Source: Lophius americanus (lineage: Eukaryota > Chordata > Actinopteri > Lophiiformes > Lophiidae). Taken from it: 64,000 bases of DNA. The first letter of the stretch is position 1; each line of letters begins with the position of its first letter. Below, piece by piece: positions 47,001-59,065 of the stretch. The position numbers were made by a program, and so were the translations under genes. The notes below the pieces were generated by a model, which ran no database searches, was not told the DNA's origin, and saw nothing but the letters and a program-made list of their open reading frames with translations. Where the stretch lies: positions 496,001 through 560,000 of the forward strand of contig JBBDHG010000004.1 of NCBI GenBank assembly GCA_037951165.1. The letters run 5' to 3'.

Positions 47001-48997
47001 AAATCCCTTTCTTTTTATTATCACATTTATGTCTACAATTAGAATCTCTGTCATATCTTTATCAAATAGGCTACATAAAACGTTGATGTTACAAACAGAT
47101 ATTACATTTTGTTTCTAAACCTTTGATATCAAACTTAAATGCAATTTTACATCTAAATATGAATCTAAATGTTAAATCTAATAAGATAGATGTTAAAATA
47201 AATGGCATTGTACTAATTATTTAGCATATTTGCAAATTCCCACTACAAGTTGTAGAATAATGCTGCCGCCTACTAACATGTCTTGTGATTCAATATTAGC
47301 TAAAATTATTAGAAGAGCTGTTTTGGTAATTATTCACAATTTCTGCAAAAACAGCCTGATGTTCAACCTGTAAGTTAACATCACATATTTACATATTCAA
47401 GCATCCAAGTCGACCGTGTCTGAATTTGGCCAGTGGGATGTCCAGTGAAATCAAACCTCAGCCAGTATTGACCCATCGTTACTGGATATAATGAAGTAGT
47501 TTATATTCAGTTGTTCCTAAAAATGCCTTTTAGTTTTTCACACCGATATCGTTTGCAACATTAGAATGAATAGAATAAAATCAGATCGCAAATTAAAATT
47601 TTCAGTTTACAATGAAGAGCCAACACCTCCACCTGTATATTCAAGAAAAGTCATTATGCAGAGTCAATTTAATGCATAATTTTGTGATATAAAATGGTTA
47701 CAAATGTCTATTTCATTTGAAGTCTTAGGATGATATCATTTGTGAACTACACCGTCATTTAAAATTTAGACTTAACATTTCGTTCTATAACATTTTCACA
47801 AGCAAACATGACAAACTTCATAAATATTGCTGTAGTTAAAGAAAAAAAAAGAAAAAAAAAAGCACACTGCTATTCAATCATTATTTAGAGCTAAATAAAA
47901 ATATGCTGTCTTATAATCAGAACCCCATACTACCCATATATTGTAGAAGACGATAAATTGAATTTGGTGACTTCTTTCCCCTGATGAAACAAAGTGATAA
48001 AACAATTAGATTTTATTTCTGTTCAAGTCAGAAACAGGTTAGGTGTTGAACATTGTGAGGGTTAATGGGAACATATAAATAGCTCCTGGATACACCTAAA
48101 CAGCTACTCCCTATGTGACAAATATGAAGACTATCATTTTCCCCCTGGCATCCATGCATAATTGTAGTCAATGACAGTAAAAAAACACTGAAAGGTCCAT
48201 CATACAATCTGCAATGATATTCAGAAAAGAACTTCTTCCAAAATTCTAACTTAACTTAAAGCCGTTTCTATATAGTTTGTCCAAAGTGTGCTGAGAGAAT
48301 GGACAACACACCAACAAAACTCAATGGATTGATATGGATGAACATGCATAGCAGTGCATGTCACTACCTAAATTGCTAAAATGCAAAATGCATCAATTCT
48401 GTAATATACAGTATAACATTTCTTACACAACTCTTAAAATTGAAAATTAATGAGGTGCAGAATGTTTCTTACAAAGTGCACACCATAACTGCTTTCCAAA
48501 TGACACAGACCTTTATCTAAAATATGTTTTATTTGTATTTTTTGAATTTTTATTTGAAGATAAATAAAAACAAACTAAATACTTGACCTCTATTGTTAAA
48601 TCTTAAAGCCGTTATGTACTGTATATGTGCTAGCTTTCAGTGCAGTACTCCCCAGCAGAAAAGGTCATGCCAGCGAACCAGCCCATAGTTTAGGTCAGGG
48701 TTGTGTGGGAGCAGCCCGAGTTGGTAAATACGTTCAGTGAGAAAATGAGCACCAAATATGATAAAGTGTTCACCGCAGTTAATAGTTTTCACAACGACTA
48801 ACAAACTCATACGGCAAATAGAAGTTACCAGCTATTTAAATGCCATTCATATCCCAACAAGTGTGCAGAAACATAACTAGGCTTGAATATAAATAAGAAA
48901 GTTTAGAATAAGCATATTGAAATCTGTTCATTTTCAATTTGCTTCTTGATATGAATGGCATTATAAATAGCTCCTTCTCATTCCCACAGTCACCAAG
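47001..48997. other. Intergenic, includes probable elovl1 3' UTR
   Basis: AT-rich with an A-rich run at 47838-47863. No exon or repeat family was recognised. The section adjacent to 48997 is likely the elovl1 3' UTR on the minus strand. Confidence 0.45.
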
Positions 48998-51715
48998 TTA
49001 AATTTCTTTCACTTTGCCCAGGAGCTCTTTTCCGTTGGTGTGATAGTGTGCATTCCCATTCTCCAGGTGTTTCCCATTGGCCACCACATTGATGGGTTCA
49101 CTGGTTGAGCCGTTTGGTTTCGACCTTTCCTCTGTGGCAGGGAGCCGCTTGCCTCTCATGTAGGCCTGTATCCAGAAGTTGGAGAAGAGGAGGAAGAAAA
49201 AGACGCCATACATCCAAACAAGGTGGATCCAGAGGGGAACCTGATAGTCACACTTTTCCATGAAGTAGTACTGGCTGATGTGAATGGAGACCAAAACGAA
49301 CTGTGTCTGTAAAATGACAGGAAGGAACAGATAGTTACCCAGAAGGATCCTTTCATTTTATGACGAACTGGTAGCGAATCGCTCCTTCAAGATTGAATTA
49401 AACCATAATTGAGTAAGAGAAACATTGATCCACCTCTTTATTTAGTATCTTCCTTTCAGTGGTTCCTCTTTACTTCATACCCAACTTTCCCAAACCAATT
49501 TCAAATAAATCTATTAAGCAGTTGTTACATAACATATAAGAATGCTTTAAAGTCCAAAATGTGCCTATCAAGTTGCTTGCCTAAAAAACATAAAGGCAAG
49601 TAACTTGAAGGAACTATTTATGAGATACACTCACATTTTGCTCCCTCAAACCTAGGTGCAAAATTTCACATCAAACCAAATGCGTTCTCTCCTGCCGTGT
49701 TCAACATTCCCATTACGTTTCATAATAAGGAATTCTATAGCTTTTGTGTAATCCTCTAAATATATGTATTAAAAAAAACAACCTTGATGCAATATAAACG
49801 TTTAGGTGTAGATTTTAAATAGTAGGAAAGTGGACGTACAAGCTGGATTGCGGTCATGTATTTCTTCCACCAAAGGTATTTCTGGAAGCGAGGTCCTGCA
49901 GCAGAGAGTCCGTAATAGAAGTACATGATAACATGGACGGTTGCATTGACCATGGCGTGGAACGAGCCCATTCCACCAGCTTGAGCGGGGGACACAAGAA
50001 TGTTTAATTAGCCATTTTCATTCCACCACACTTTAACCTACTCAAATATGTTGTTCAAGCAGATTCATTTCTGGGGATTAATTCAACTCTTGGAGTTAAA
50101 GCTGACACAGAGCTGCAGTTTTTTCAGGTAGACTTTGCAACTTGCGATACGTTTTATTGGATATAGAATGTTTAAGAACATTTCAGAACTGGATATTAGA
50201 CAACAGTTTGTTGGAAGTGAAAAGACGACATGCAGGAGTTTTCTCTATTTTTAAGCAGAGGAAATAACTGTAAAGAGTTACGTGTATCTGTAATATCAGG
50301 AGACTTTAAGCCCCGTCTAGAACTGAAACTTCTTGCTTATGCATAATAAAATGTTTTGTCATAGTCCAGAGTGAAGCTTACCAGGGGTCAAGGTGATGCC
50401 CCACCACCACGTCCAGGGCATGAAGGAGTGATGAAATACGTGGAGAAATGTTATTTGGCCCTGTTTCTTCCTCAGCACAAAGAATACCTCAAAAAAAAGA
50501 CCAAATTCATGTTAACTTGGTAAAGGGTGTGACTGCTCGGTCCATTCAAAGCAATATTCAGACAGAGTCATACATTTGAAACAGAATCTAATGCACAGGA
50601 CACTACAAGCTCATCAGGAGTGATAACCCTTTCAACACAGTCCCCGAGCTAGGCTGCAGGAGGCTACGATGTATCCAGTCTTCTGATAAGAGGACCACCT
50701 GTCTATCTCCTGAGCCACAGATACCCATGCTTTGTAATCTATGTTGTGTAGTGGCAAGATAATCAAAGTGGGACAAGAGAAGAAAGATGAAAATGAAGAT
50801 GTCCTTACTGTGTCAAGGAGTTCGATGTATTTTGAAAAATAAAACAACCAGGATACTCGGATCATCTGGGGAAAAGAGGAAAGAAAAGGCGCTGATATCA
50901 AACAGACAATCATCTTTGGACACCAAAGGTTGTTTTTAGGAGGTGGAAAGGAGATGGTGAAGGACATCATTGACAATTCAGCTTCTTACCCGAAGAGTCT
51001 GTGGACTATCTGATGTGTCAATGAGGTCACATCTCCACGTATATGTGGTGGCCCATCCAGACATCAAGAACTGGGTGTCAGAGGCACATGAGCAGATGAT
51101 AAATTTCGATTTGTTACACAGGGAGTAAGGGCAAATACATTTAAATTCCTAAAATGTTATACTCAAAATGTATCACAGGTAGTAATATTCTATCTCTTCA
51201 CATTATTCATCATACACACAAAGAGCAATCAGTTTGTTTACCTCATACACTATATATCCATTGAGTGAAACCATGCTGAGATTGTACACAATCATGGCTT
51301 TGTTGAGAAGGAAGGGTTTGCGGTTTGCCATCAACCAAGGTCCAATGAACACCGAGAAGATGACATATGCCACTAAGATGGTGGTCATCTCTACGGGATT
51401 CTTCATCAGCGGGTAGTCTCTGACTCTGGCATCTAATGGAAACGAATACACACGCCTCATGTTCTCTCAATATTGGTAATGGATAAATACAGATATCTTG
51501 GACAGTAGATGAAAGTCATACACTGATTTTGGTTGATAGGAGTAGTTTAAACAAACCAAAGCACAAAAACACAATAATACAGCCTGTTATCATACATTAC
51601 ATAATTTCTTTCTCATTCATATTTTAAAATAGAGAGTAAGCAAAAGTCACTTACCAGTTCTCGACTGTAGATAACTGTCGAATTTTAAAATGTTTGATAT
51701 AGCGTCTTGCAACAT
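48998..51715 (-). CDS. elovl1: Very-long-chain fatty acid elongase 1 (ELOVL1), 7 coding exons, complete
   Basis: ELOVL1 is the ER membrane condensing enzyme that extends saturated and monounsaturated C20-C26 acyl-CoAs with malonyl-CoA. Coding exons in gene order: 51655-51715, 51242-51432, 50990-51070, 50809-50865, 50382-50487, 49840-49979, 48998-49306. The 945 bases encode 314 residues (human 279; the extra length is in the C-terminal tail). Motifs: RVRDYPLM and LMANRKPF near the N-terminus; KYIELLDT; catalytic histidine box HVFHH at 146-150; [18 protein letters not shown]; then HISQYYF. Several hydrophobic spans fit a seven-helix fold. The end KVKEI keeps the KxKxx ER-retrieval form of human ELOVL1. 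Teleosts have two ohnologues; which one this is was not decided. It is tail-to-tail with cdc20, as in human. Confidence 0.95.
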
Positions 51716-52109
51716 TGTGACTGCTTGTGTCTGGTCCTATTATACAGCTGAAGAAAAAAAGAAATAAATCCCACAGGTGAAAAAACAGGTGATGATGCTG
51801 AGTGGAAAGTGAACTGAGATGAGCGACTAACCTAACAGACAGCTTTTCATTTGGCTGAACAAACAGAGGACAGCTGCACTGGTTCATTGAACAACCGAGA
51901 GTGCCCTTGAATCCAACATTTAGAATGAATACACAATCTTTACTAGCAGCTCCTTTCACTACCTACACAAATGTATAGCATGTGAGCTAAAATGATCAGA
52001 AACTTTACTAATTAACAATAAAAGTGAATTGAATTAGTATGTCTTACCACCAAATGAATAACTGAAATATCTGAGCACTACCGCTTGTATTAACACAACA
52101 AAATTCTAT

Positions 52110-52830
52110 CTCGCTGAGTAACAGAGCAAGTCTAACAGGTGAGACAAAGAATTCTGCCTTTATGGCCAGCCTAACCAATCAACAGTGCAGGTGAGGTCAT
52201 GAGGGATTTCCAAAGAGTGGAAATACAGAACATATAAAAGAGCAAACTTTAAAAAAAAATAGCTGAATCAATGTAAAGTAGCAAATTCATATTGTGCTAT
52301 AAAAAGCCCGTCAAGTTAATCAGTCCAGAAACCCTTTCCAGAAGTAGAACATATAAAAATCTTACATGAAATCAGATCCATTAACTGATAAAATACTTGT
52401 TTGGAGTCACTCACCTGCTAAGCACAAGTTTTCAGCACTCACTCATGTACAGCCAGGACCAGCAGAACTCAGTCCACAGAATTCAACTGATCAGCAACAC
52501 CAGTGAGGATGAAAAATAAATAAATAAGTTAATAAAAAAAGGATTAATAGAGACCCCTTCTTGGATGGTAGTTTCCACCTCCCTGAAGATATACAGAAGA
52601 GTTGAAGTCTCAGAGGAAACAGAAGGGGGTAGACAAAACAAGACTGATGTGAGTAAAAGTGAAGGGCCAGCTAGGGTACATATGGGACCAGTCTTCTCAA
52701 TTTAAAGTACAACACACTACTCCAGAGCTTGCTAGTTGGAGAACCACACCTTGTTTCAATGCTAAGCCCCGCCTTCCTACCCTCACTGGGCTTGTTTGTG
52801 ATTGGACAAGCTAAACAATGGTGATGCCAC
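52110..52830 (-). promoter_or_regulatory. elovl1: Probable elovl1 promoter and non-coding first exon
   Basis: On the minus strand CTTAGCAG/GTGAGT marks a good donor whose exon ends at 52415. It could join an acceptor before 51747 (TTTTTTCTTCAG), 32 bases upstream of the start codon. A CCAAT box (CCAATCACAAAC) followed by GGGTAGGAAGGCGGGGC lies near 52770-52805. The transcription start is not defined by sequence. The block is also present in diverged form at 45555-46140. Confidence 0.5.
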
Positions 52831-53569
52831 AGAGTTAGATGCACTGGTTAAGGGGACAGGACACAGTGTTAAGTGGCTCCATTGTTGGGCAATGACAATG
52901 AGTTTATTCAAATGAGGATATAAAATTAATTTGATTAAAGCAAAGGAAGAAACTCAAATGAAACAATCATTGATAAAAAAAAAAGAAAGTCCCAGGTTAC
53001 ATTCCATAGTGTAGGTGCTTCTTGTGCTGAAACATGATTTAGGCCAAAGGTGAAATCAGTCATCATATACTCACAACGTAATGTGACGTTCTATAATGAG
53101 CTTCCCTTCCTTTGGCGTGGTAGAAAAATCGCCTACAGCTATGACGAGCTCTCCTGTGCTTCTAGTTTTACTTGTTCCCTGAGCGCTTACACATTTGGGT
53201 GTGATATCTGGAAGAAAAACTTGAAATGTATGACCCACAGATACTTTAGGCCAAAGGGCTGGTAGGAATGAAAGGAATCCACGCGAGGAGAGGAGGAGGA
53301 TGGAAGGAGTCATCAGTGGTTGTTTACATATCCTCTGACAGTTTAGCACACAGTAGGTCCTCTAATCGTTCATTTCATTCTAAATGAAAACATCACATGA
53401 GGAATTTTCAATTGAAAATACTTTAAAAAAAAAAAAAAAGCATACTGATATTAACCTTTTCAATTTAGATCACTGCATTACAGATTTTTTCAAAAAGTGT
53501 GTCCTAGGAAAAAATATTATTGATTCCATTTGGTGTTTGTATGTCAAAATAATATATACTATATATATA

Positions 53570-53755
53570 CTCCCCTTATAATCCCACCAGGGTCTACTTG
53601 TCGTAGGGTCCTTGAGCAAGACCCTCAAACCTTAGCTCCCCAGGCGCTTCACAGGGACTGCCCACTGCTTCCTCAGGGATGGGTCAAATGCAGAGAAATG
53701 ATTTCACTATGCTGTACTGTGTATGACTGTATGTGTAACTAATAAAGCATTCTTC
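53570..53755 (+). repeat. Teleost SINE (3' two-thirds)
   Basis: GTCCTTGAGCAAGACCCTCAA, CCCCAGGCGCTTCACAGGGA, CCCACTGCTTCCT, then GGGTCAAATGCAGAGAAATG and TTTCACTATGCTGTACTGTG follow the body and tail of a widespread fish SINE. The tRNA-related head is degraded. Confidence 0.75.
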
Positions 53756-55800
53756 TATACTGTTGGAACTTGACCACTGGCTGCTCGTTGGATGCTTTAG
53801 AGTTCTGTACTCACTCCCACTAGGTTAACAAAATGTTAAATGGAGCTAATTAGCGTATACACATACTCATTGGTGTCTAAAGCTGGAGATGTAACTGTTA
53901 AAGTGTGTCTGCAAGGGAAAATCCTGCAAAACAAGCCCTATCATTCAAATATTAAAAGTATAGTCTACTAAGCCTTGAGAATTTATAAAGTTCTCATTGT
54001 ATAACTGATTTTTAAATGTGTACCTCACCCCAGAACCAGTGAGTCAAACAGTAAGAAGGGAGTGTAAACCTGCGAAACGGCAGAAAACATTTTCTCAGTC
54101 CTGTTTTCCAGTTCCACAAAATTGGGAGGCCCTCCCATCAGAATGAAATTATGAACTGGATTATAAGATTATAAGGCATATTTTAGTGTGAACAGATGTT
54201 CTGCCCAGATCTGTTCACAATAAAATATGAGGTTCGAACAGGAGACACATATTTAATCTTCATCGTTCTGCTCAATGGTCATCAGTAATTGTTCTTCACT
54301 GTTAGTTTGGGCCATTATTGTTTTAAGTCCTGTTGTTTGTCTTTTTATGTTTCTATATTTGAATTAGGCTTGTATTAGGTGGTTAGCGTGTTGATGTGTG
54401 TTTTAGAGTGCTTTATCTTGTGTGTTAAAGTTCTAAAATATTATCAGTTTTACTCAGCAAAAAACTTAATGAGGAACAAAGATTGCAAATAAGCTACAGC
54501 TAGAAGTCCATTATATACAGCGCATTTGATCAATTCGTGACAATAACCATACGTCTTGTTTCTGTGAAATGAACAACTAAATTGAGCAGTGAAGCTAAGG
54601 ACCAGGACAGTAAAAGTTATCCCATCCTTATAGTTTATATGCTGAATTTATGCTGAATATCCTGAATTTTAAGTTGTTTTTTTTAAGTATTGCATTGTTT
54701 GTCCATTATTTCTGTTTTAGACCCAGACTGAATGTGAATGTTGGTGTTATTGTTGTAAACCACACGGTCAGCTGTTTTCCACTTGTCTTCTATGTTACTA
54801 CACAAAATAAAACATCCCTTATACCCAAGAGTCTTGTGACTGTTTAACTCACGTATAGGCTCTACCCAGTAGTATGGTTTAGTAAATAACTCAGAAACAA
54901 CTAAACAACATAACATTGTCTGTGAACTATAGTTCTTTGCCTGGCAGTATAACCAGACAATGGACGGCCCCTCGAGACACACCAGTCTGCATCTATTAGC
55001 TAATTGTGAAGTATGGGATTCTGAAGATGCCTCTGGATAGGACAGGCCAAACGTGTGAATGAATATGAATGGGGATATAGATGTCTCAAGTTCTGGAAAT
55101 TTGAACTGCTGAACACATGAGTCACCATATCTCATAAATTCACTTCTCCTCTTCTCACTGAAAGTGACATTTTTGGAATCTGGTACTTCATCCCCTTTTA
55201 TGCAAGAGGCACCTGGAATCTGTTTTTTTTGACAAAACTCGATTCCTACTCAGCAGCCATATCTAGTCACACCCAGTGATACTTGCTTTTCATGGTATAG
55301 TACTACAGCTTCTTACCTAACAGCGGTTCATTCTTTTTTGAAAAAAACCTGGCTGATTATTAGGTTAGACAGTAAAATCCTCAACTGACCTTGAAACAGG
55401 ATATACTGTGTTATTTTTGAGTTCAGGTTTCACATCTAAGAGAATAAATCCTGATTCTAAAAAGGGCAAGGCTCTTTGAAAGACACATTTTCTTTTGGAA
55501 ATGAATCAATTAACAGAACTTTGCCTAATTACTCAAACACTAACATATGAAAGATGCAAAAAAAAAAAGAAGAAAAAAATCATACAGTAACATGATTGTT
55601 TTTGAGTTTCATTTATTTACAAACTTGACATTTCTATGAATTTACAGGAGTAGGAAGCCTGTAATTTCATTGGATACATTTCATGAAGACTCTGATTGCA
55701 GATTTAAACTCAAAGATTCACCAGAGTTTGGTCAAGTATACAACACCATGGTAGGTCCATGGTAGGGCAATCATTGAGAAATTGATAATCAAAATCATTC
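53756..55800. other. Intergenic, nothing recognised
   Basis: AT-rich. A 150-codon minus-strand open frame at 54683-55135 is the longest in the window but has no recognisable domain, no clear splice context and no family resemblance. An A-rich run lies at 55557-55580. Confidence 0.4.
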
Positions 55801-55819
55801 ATATATCCATTGTCAATAA

Positions 55820-56206
55820 CTGAGGGGGGCTGGATTACATCCCAGCTGACATTGACCGAGCAGTTGGTACAACCAGTTCATCAGTTCATCCCAGTGTCAG
55901 AGAGACAAAGAAGCATTCATGCTCATATTCAAACCAGTCCTATATTGCATCACTCTGAACTGTGAGAGAAAGCTGGAGTAGCTGCAGGAATGAGTATGTG
56001 CTAAATGCAAACCTGCAACTTATTAAATGTAATTACTTTATATTCATACTGTTTATTTCTGTGGGGCAGGTTCTTCTAGAACAAAGTCCCATCAGCTTAA
56101 GAATATACAATTCCATATGTTGACTTCAAAAGAAAGTGACAGCGATACCTAGAGGCCAAACATTTAACTACAAAAAAGAACTAGAGTTAAAAGCTGACAA
56201 TACAGG

Positions 56207-56278
<72 letters not shown>

Positions 56279-56640
56279 CATTTAATTTATAACGATGTGT
56301 TAGTAATACTGGTATTTTTCAAAATCAATGCATTCATATTCTGTAATCACCTACCCCGTTCAAAGTATCGGGGGACCGAACAAAGGGTGAGAGAGGGGTA
56401 CACTCAGGAAAAGACACCAGTTCATCACAGGGTCAACACATTTACAACAAACTACCATTTATACTCACATTCAACAGACAATTTGAAGTCACCAATTCTT
56501 ATTATAGCAGGTTTTTAGACTGTGAGAGGAAGTCCATACAAACCCGGGTATTTTTGGACCTTCTTGCGTTGAGGTCACTGCGTTACCGACTACACCACTG
56601 TGCTGCCTTTGTAATTGATATTAAAAGAAAAATTATTTTG
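55820..56640 (-). repeat. Antisense SINE fragments flanking a (TAA)n microsatellite
   Basis: About 55828-55990 and 56385-56615 are inverse copies of the common teleost SINE (inverse of GTGTAGTCGGTAACGCAGTG, of the CCGGGTT and TCCTCTCACAGTCTAAAAAC segments, and of CCTGTGATGAACTGGTG). Between them a pure (TAA)n run spans about 56207-56278, followed by CATTTAATTTATAACG, a LINE 3' tail. Confidence 0.65.
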
Positions 56641-56689
56641 TTCCATTACAAACCATAATTACTGTGATCAGTTTGGCCCTGCAGTTGTA

Positions 56690-56716
56690 TTCACACACAC
56701 ACACACACGCGCGCAC

Positions 56717-56751
<35 letters not shown>

Positions 56752-56771
56752 AACACACACACACACACACA
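56690..56771. repeat. (CA)n microsatellite
   Basis: About 80 bases of CA dinucleotides with a few CG and TA interruptions. Confidence 0.95.
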
Positions 56772-57619
56772 ATTCATCCATCTGAATTGCAAGTAACTCT
56801 ACTGTATGAGAGTCCTAATTAAACTGTAAGGAAAAAATAAATCAGTGGACCCCTACTGCCCCCTGGATACATGCATAGACCTTTGGATGATAGCATGATA
56901 TGAGAAGTGACCCTTTCATTACATGGTTGCCCAATATCCCTGTTTTGTAAGGACCTGTGTTGTCTCAGAAAAACTTCAGCCGCATTATCTCATCCTCTTT
57001 TCACAGGATCTGTTTCGTATGGCTCATATGAAAATATTTTCTGTCTCTCGCTGGTTTTAATATTTTTTTAGGGGAAACTGCACATAATCTATGTCTTCAA
57101 CATGTCCCACCTCTATCCTGCCTTTCCACCTCACATTTACAAAGATGTCAAATTCACATCTGTCACCTCCTCCGCTGCCATTTCAGAGGAGGAACAAGTC
57201 AGACCCACCATTATAATGCCATTATGTTTATAGAGAACATAAGGGTGGATTAAAGGCCCCTCAAGGTCTGGCTCAAATAGGCTGTGTAAATGGGGCTAGT
57301 GACAGTACATCTGAGATAAAGGTGAAAAATGTCCTCTAGGTGCCCTTCCACTGGAGAAATGTGATGCAGTGCCATTTCGGTTACCATGCATTTCTAGAAA
57401 ATGTCTTAACATCTGCAGAAATTGATGAACACACAAAGGTATATTTTAAATCCGAACCACATAATAATATAAATTTAATCTTCAACAGTGACCAGATTGT
57501 TTCAGTTTAGCCGCACAACATTGTGCACCGGTGGCAGATCTGAAAATGTTCCCACGGGACTCGACTTCATCTCTGTTTAAGATCTATGGATCGTCCAGAG
57601 CTTAAAACGTAATATAGTG

Positions 57620-57700
57620 ATATATATAATAGTTATTATTATTATAATAAGACATTTCATTTATAATGCACTTTACATTTGGATCAAATCTCAAATATAT
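57620..57700 (-). repeat. LINE 3' tail fragment (antisense)
   Basis: TTATTATTATAATAAG, then TTTATAATGCACTTTACATT and TGGATCAAATCTCAAAT is the inverse of the LINE end at 1785-1858. Confidence 0.65.
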
Positions 57701-58299
57701 AGGCTTAGGGTTAGGGTTATACATGTAATACTCGGATCAAATGAAAGAAAATGCAAAATTACAATCGCTAAACATTTTAAGCAGATACATTCACAGAGCA
57801 ACCAATAAACTTGTTTGGATGTAGAGTAGGAAACCTATATTTATCTTTTCTGAGTCGGATTAGAAGAGTGACACTTTTGCTCCCGCAAGGAACACTTACA
57901 TAAACCTTCAGGGGATCAGAAGAGTGGTCTGTCAGCTCACCGGTACCAGGAAACACCACTTTAATTCTTCACATGTTAGAATTAAACATGTGAACTGTGT
58001 CAGCGTGAAATATCAGAATGTAGACCTGGCAATGAAAGATTGCTTCAATAACAACAACAGTATTATAAAGAAACACATATCAAGTTTAGGTTCAATCAGA
58101 ACGTATGTTTTCCCAGATTTGTGAATGAATGTATAGATGCAGTAGTTTTGTCTCCCTCTACGCGCCGTAGTGAGATTCGTGTGGTTAAAGTGGCGGCCGT
58201 CTCTTCCTCCGGGCTGCTCCTTATCTTAAAACGAACACATCTAGTGACCGCCAATAGGAAGGTGGATCAACAGGTGGGCGGCACGCGACTGGGTCCTCC

Positions 58300-59065
58300 T
58301 TGAGTTCAGGCTGCCGCTTCTCGATGAAAGAAGTTCTCCGAGCTGACCATTAACTCTTCTGGAAATAAAACCAGGGGCAACATTTAGCTGTTAGTCGTCC
58401 TGAACAGTTTGTTCTGTAGGAGGCGAGCTGTCTTCATTTGACTGTTTTGGCTGGGAATCACTGCAGACAAGCTTTGAAACCTTTTCTGATGAACTGATTG
58501 GAGAAGACATCTCAGAATGCGTGCACCACCAGAGGTAAGCTTGTTCTTTGCATTCTGAAGCCTAAACCATGTCCAAGACGTGATTATTGCTTTATCAAGT
58601 TATAGTGGGATACGGTTGATTTTTTTTTTTTCGGTATCTACAAGAAATCATCAATATTTCCATTGTCATCATGTGTATCAGCTTGTTGCATAATCAAAGA
58701 AGCCTAGCAATAACTTGGCTGTCCCACCACGTGACTCACAATAATAACGCCTCCAACACATTCTTATGTAAGTAGACTCTGGGATGTCTACATACAGTAT
58801 ACCCAGAGTCCTTAAGAATATCTCTAGGAATGTTTGCTATTCATAGAAAACATCTTTTTTTTCACCAATTTCTCTCCCAGTTTGACAGAAATGTCTCAAC
58901 ATGAATTTATGAATTTTAAACCACCCAGTCCTTTTTTTCCCCTTTTCCCCCACAGCTGCCATATTGACCACTAAGCGTGTTCCTCTGGGATAAAGAGGAC
59001 ACACTGAGACGCAGCTGACCTGAGGAGGTCAGACGCTCTCTGTCCCATATCCTCTGCAGGAGGAC
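58300..59065 (+). promoter_or_regulatory. bok: bok 5' UTR: non-coding exon 1, intron, start of exon 2
   Basis: A GC-richer stretch at about 58140-58330 precedes a likely first exon ending at 58534 (CACCAGAG/GTAAGC). A polypyrimidine tract and CCCCACAG acceptor place exon 2 at 58956, and the bok start codon is at 59066. An upstream ATG at 58517 opens a 9-codon frame that reads across this junction and stops before the main start. Exon extents at the 5' side are not defined. Confidence 0.55.

Noticed and set aside
54683..55135. 150-codon minus-strand open frame, the longest in the window
   Set aside because: No domain, signal peptide, repeat or splice-site pattern was recognised, and the composition is like the surrounding AT-rich DNA. 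Listed only as intergenic.
56840..56870. CTCF-like CTGCCCCCTGG (minus strand CCAGGGGGCAG)
   Set aside because: The second half fits but the 5' CCAS part of the motif does not. It is weaker than the 28162 site and far from any gene.
57705..57719. TTAGGGTTAGGGTTA, a telomere-like repeat
   Set aside because: Only about two and a half units, next to a LINE tail. Too short to argue for an interstitial telomere.
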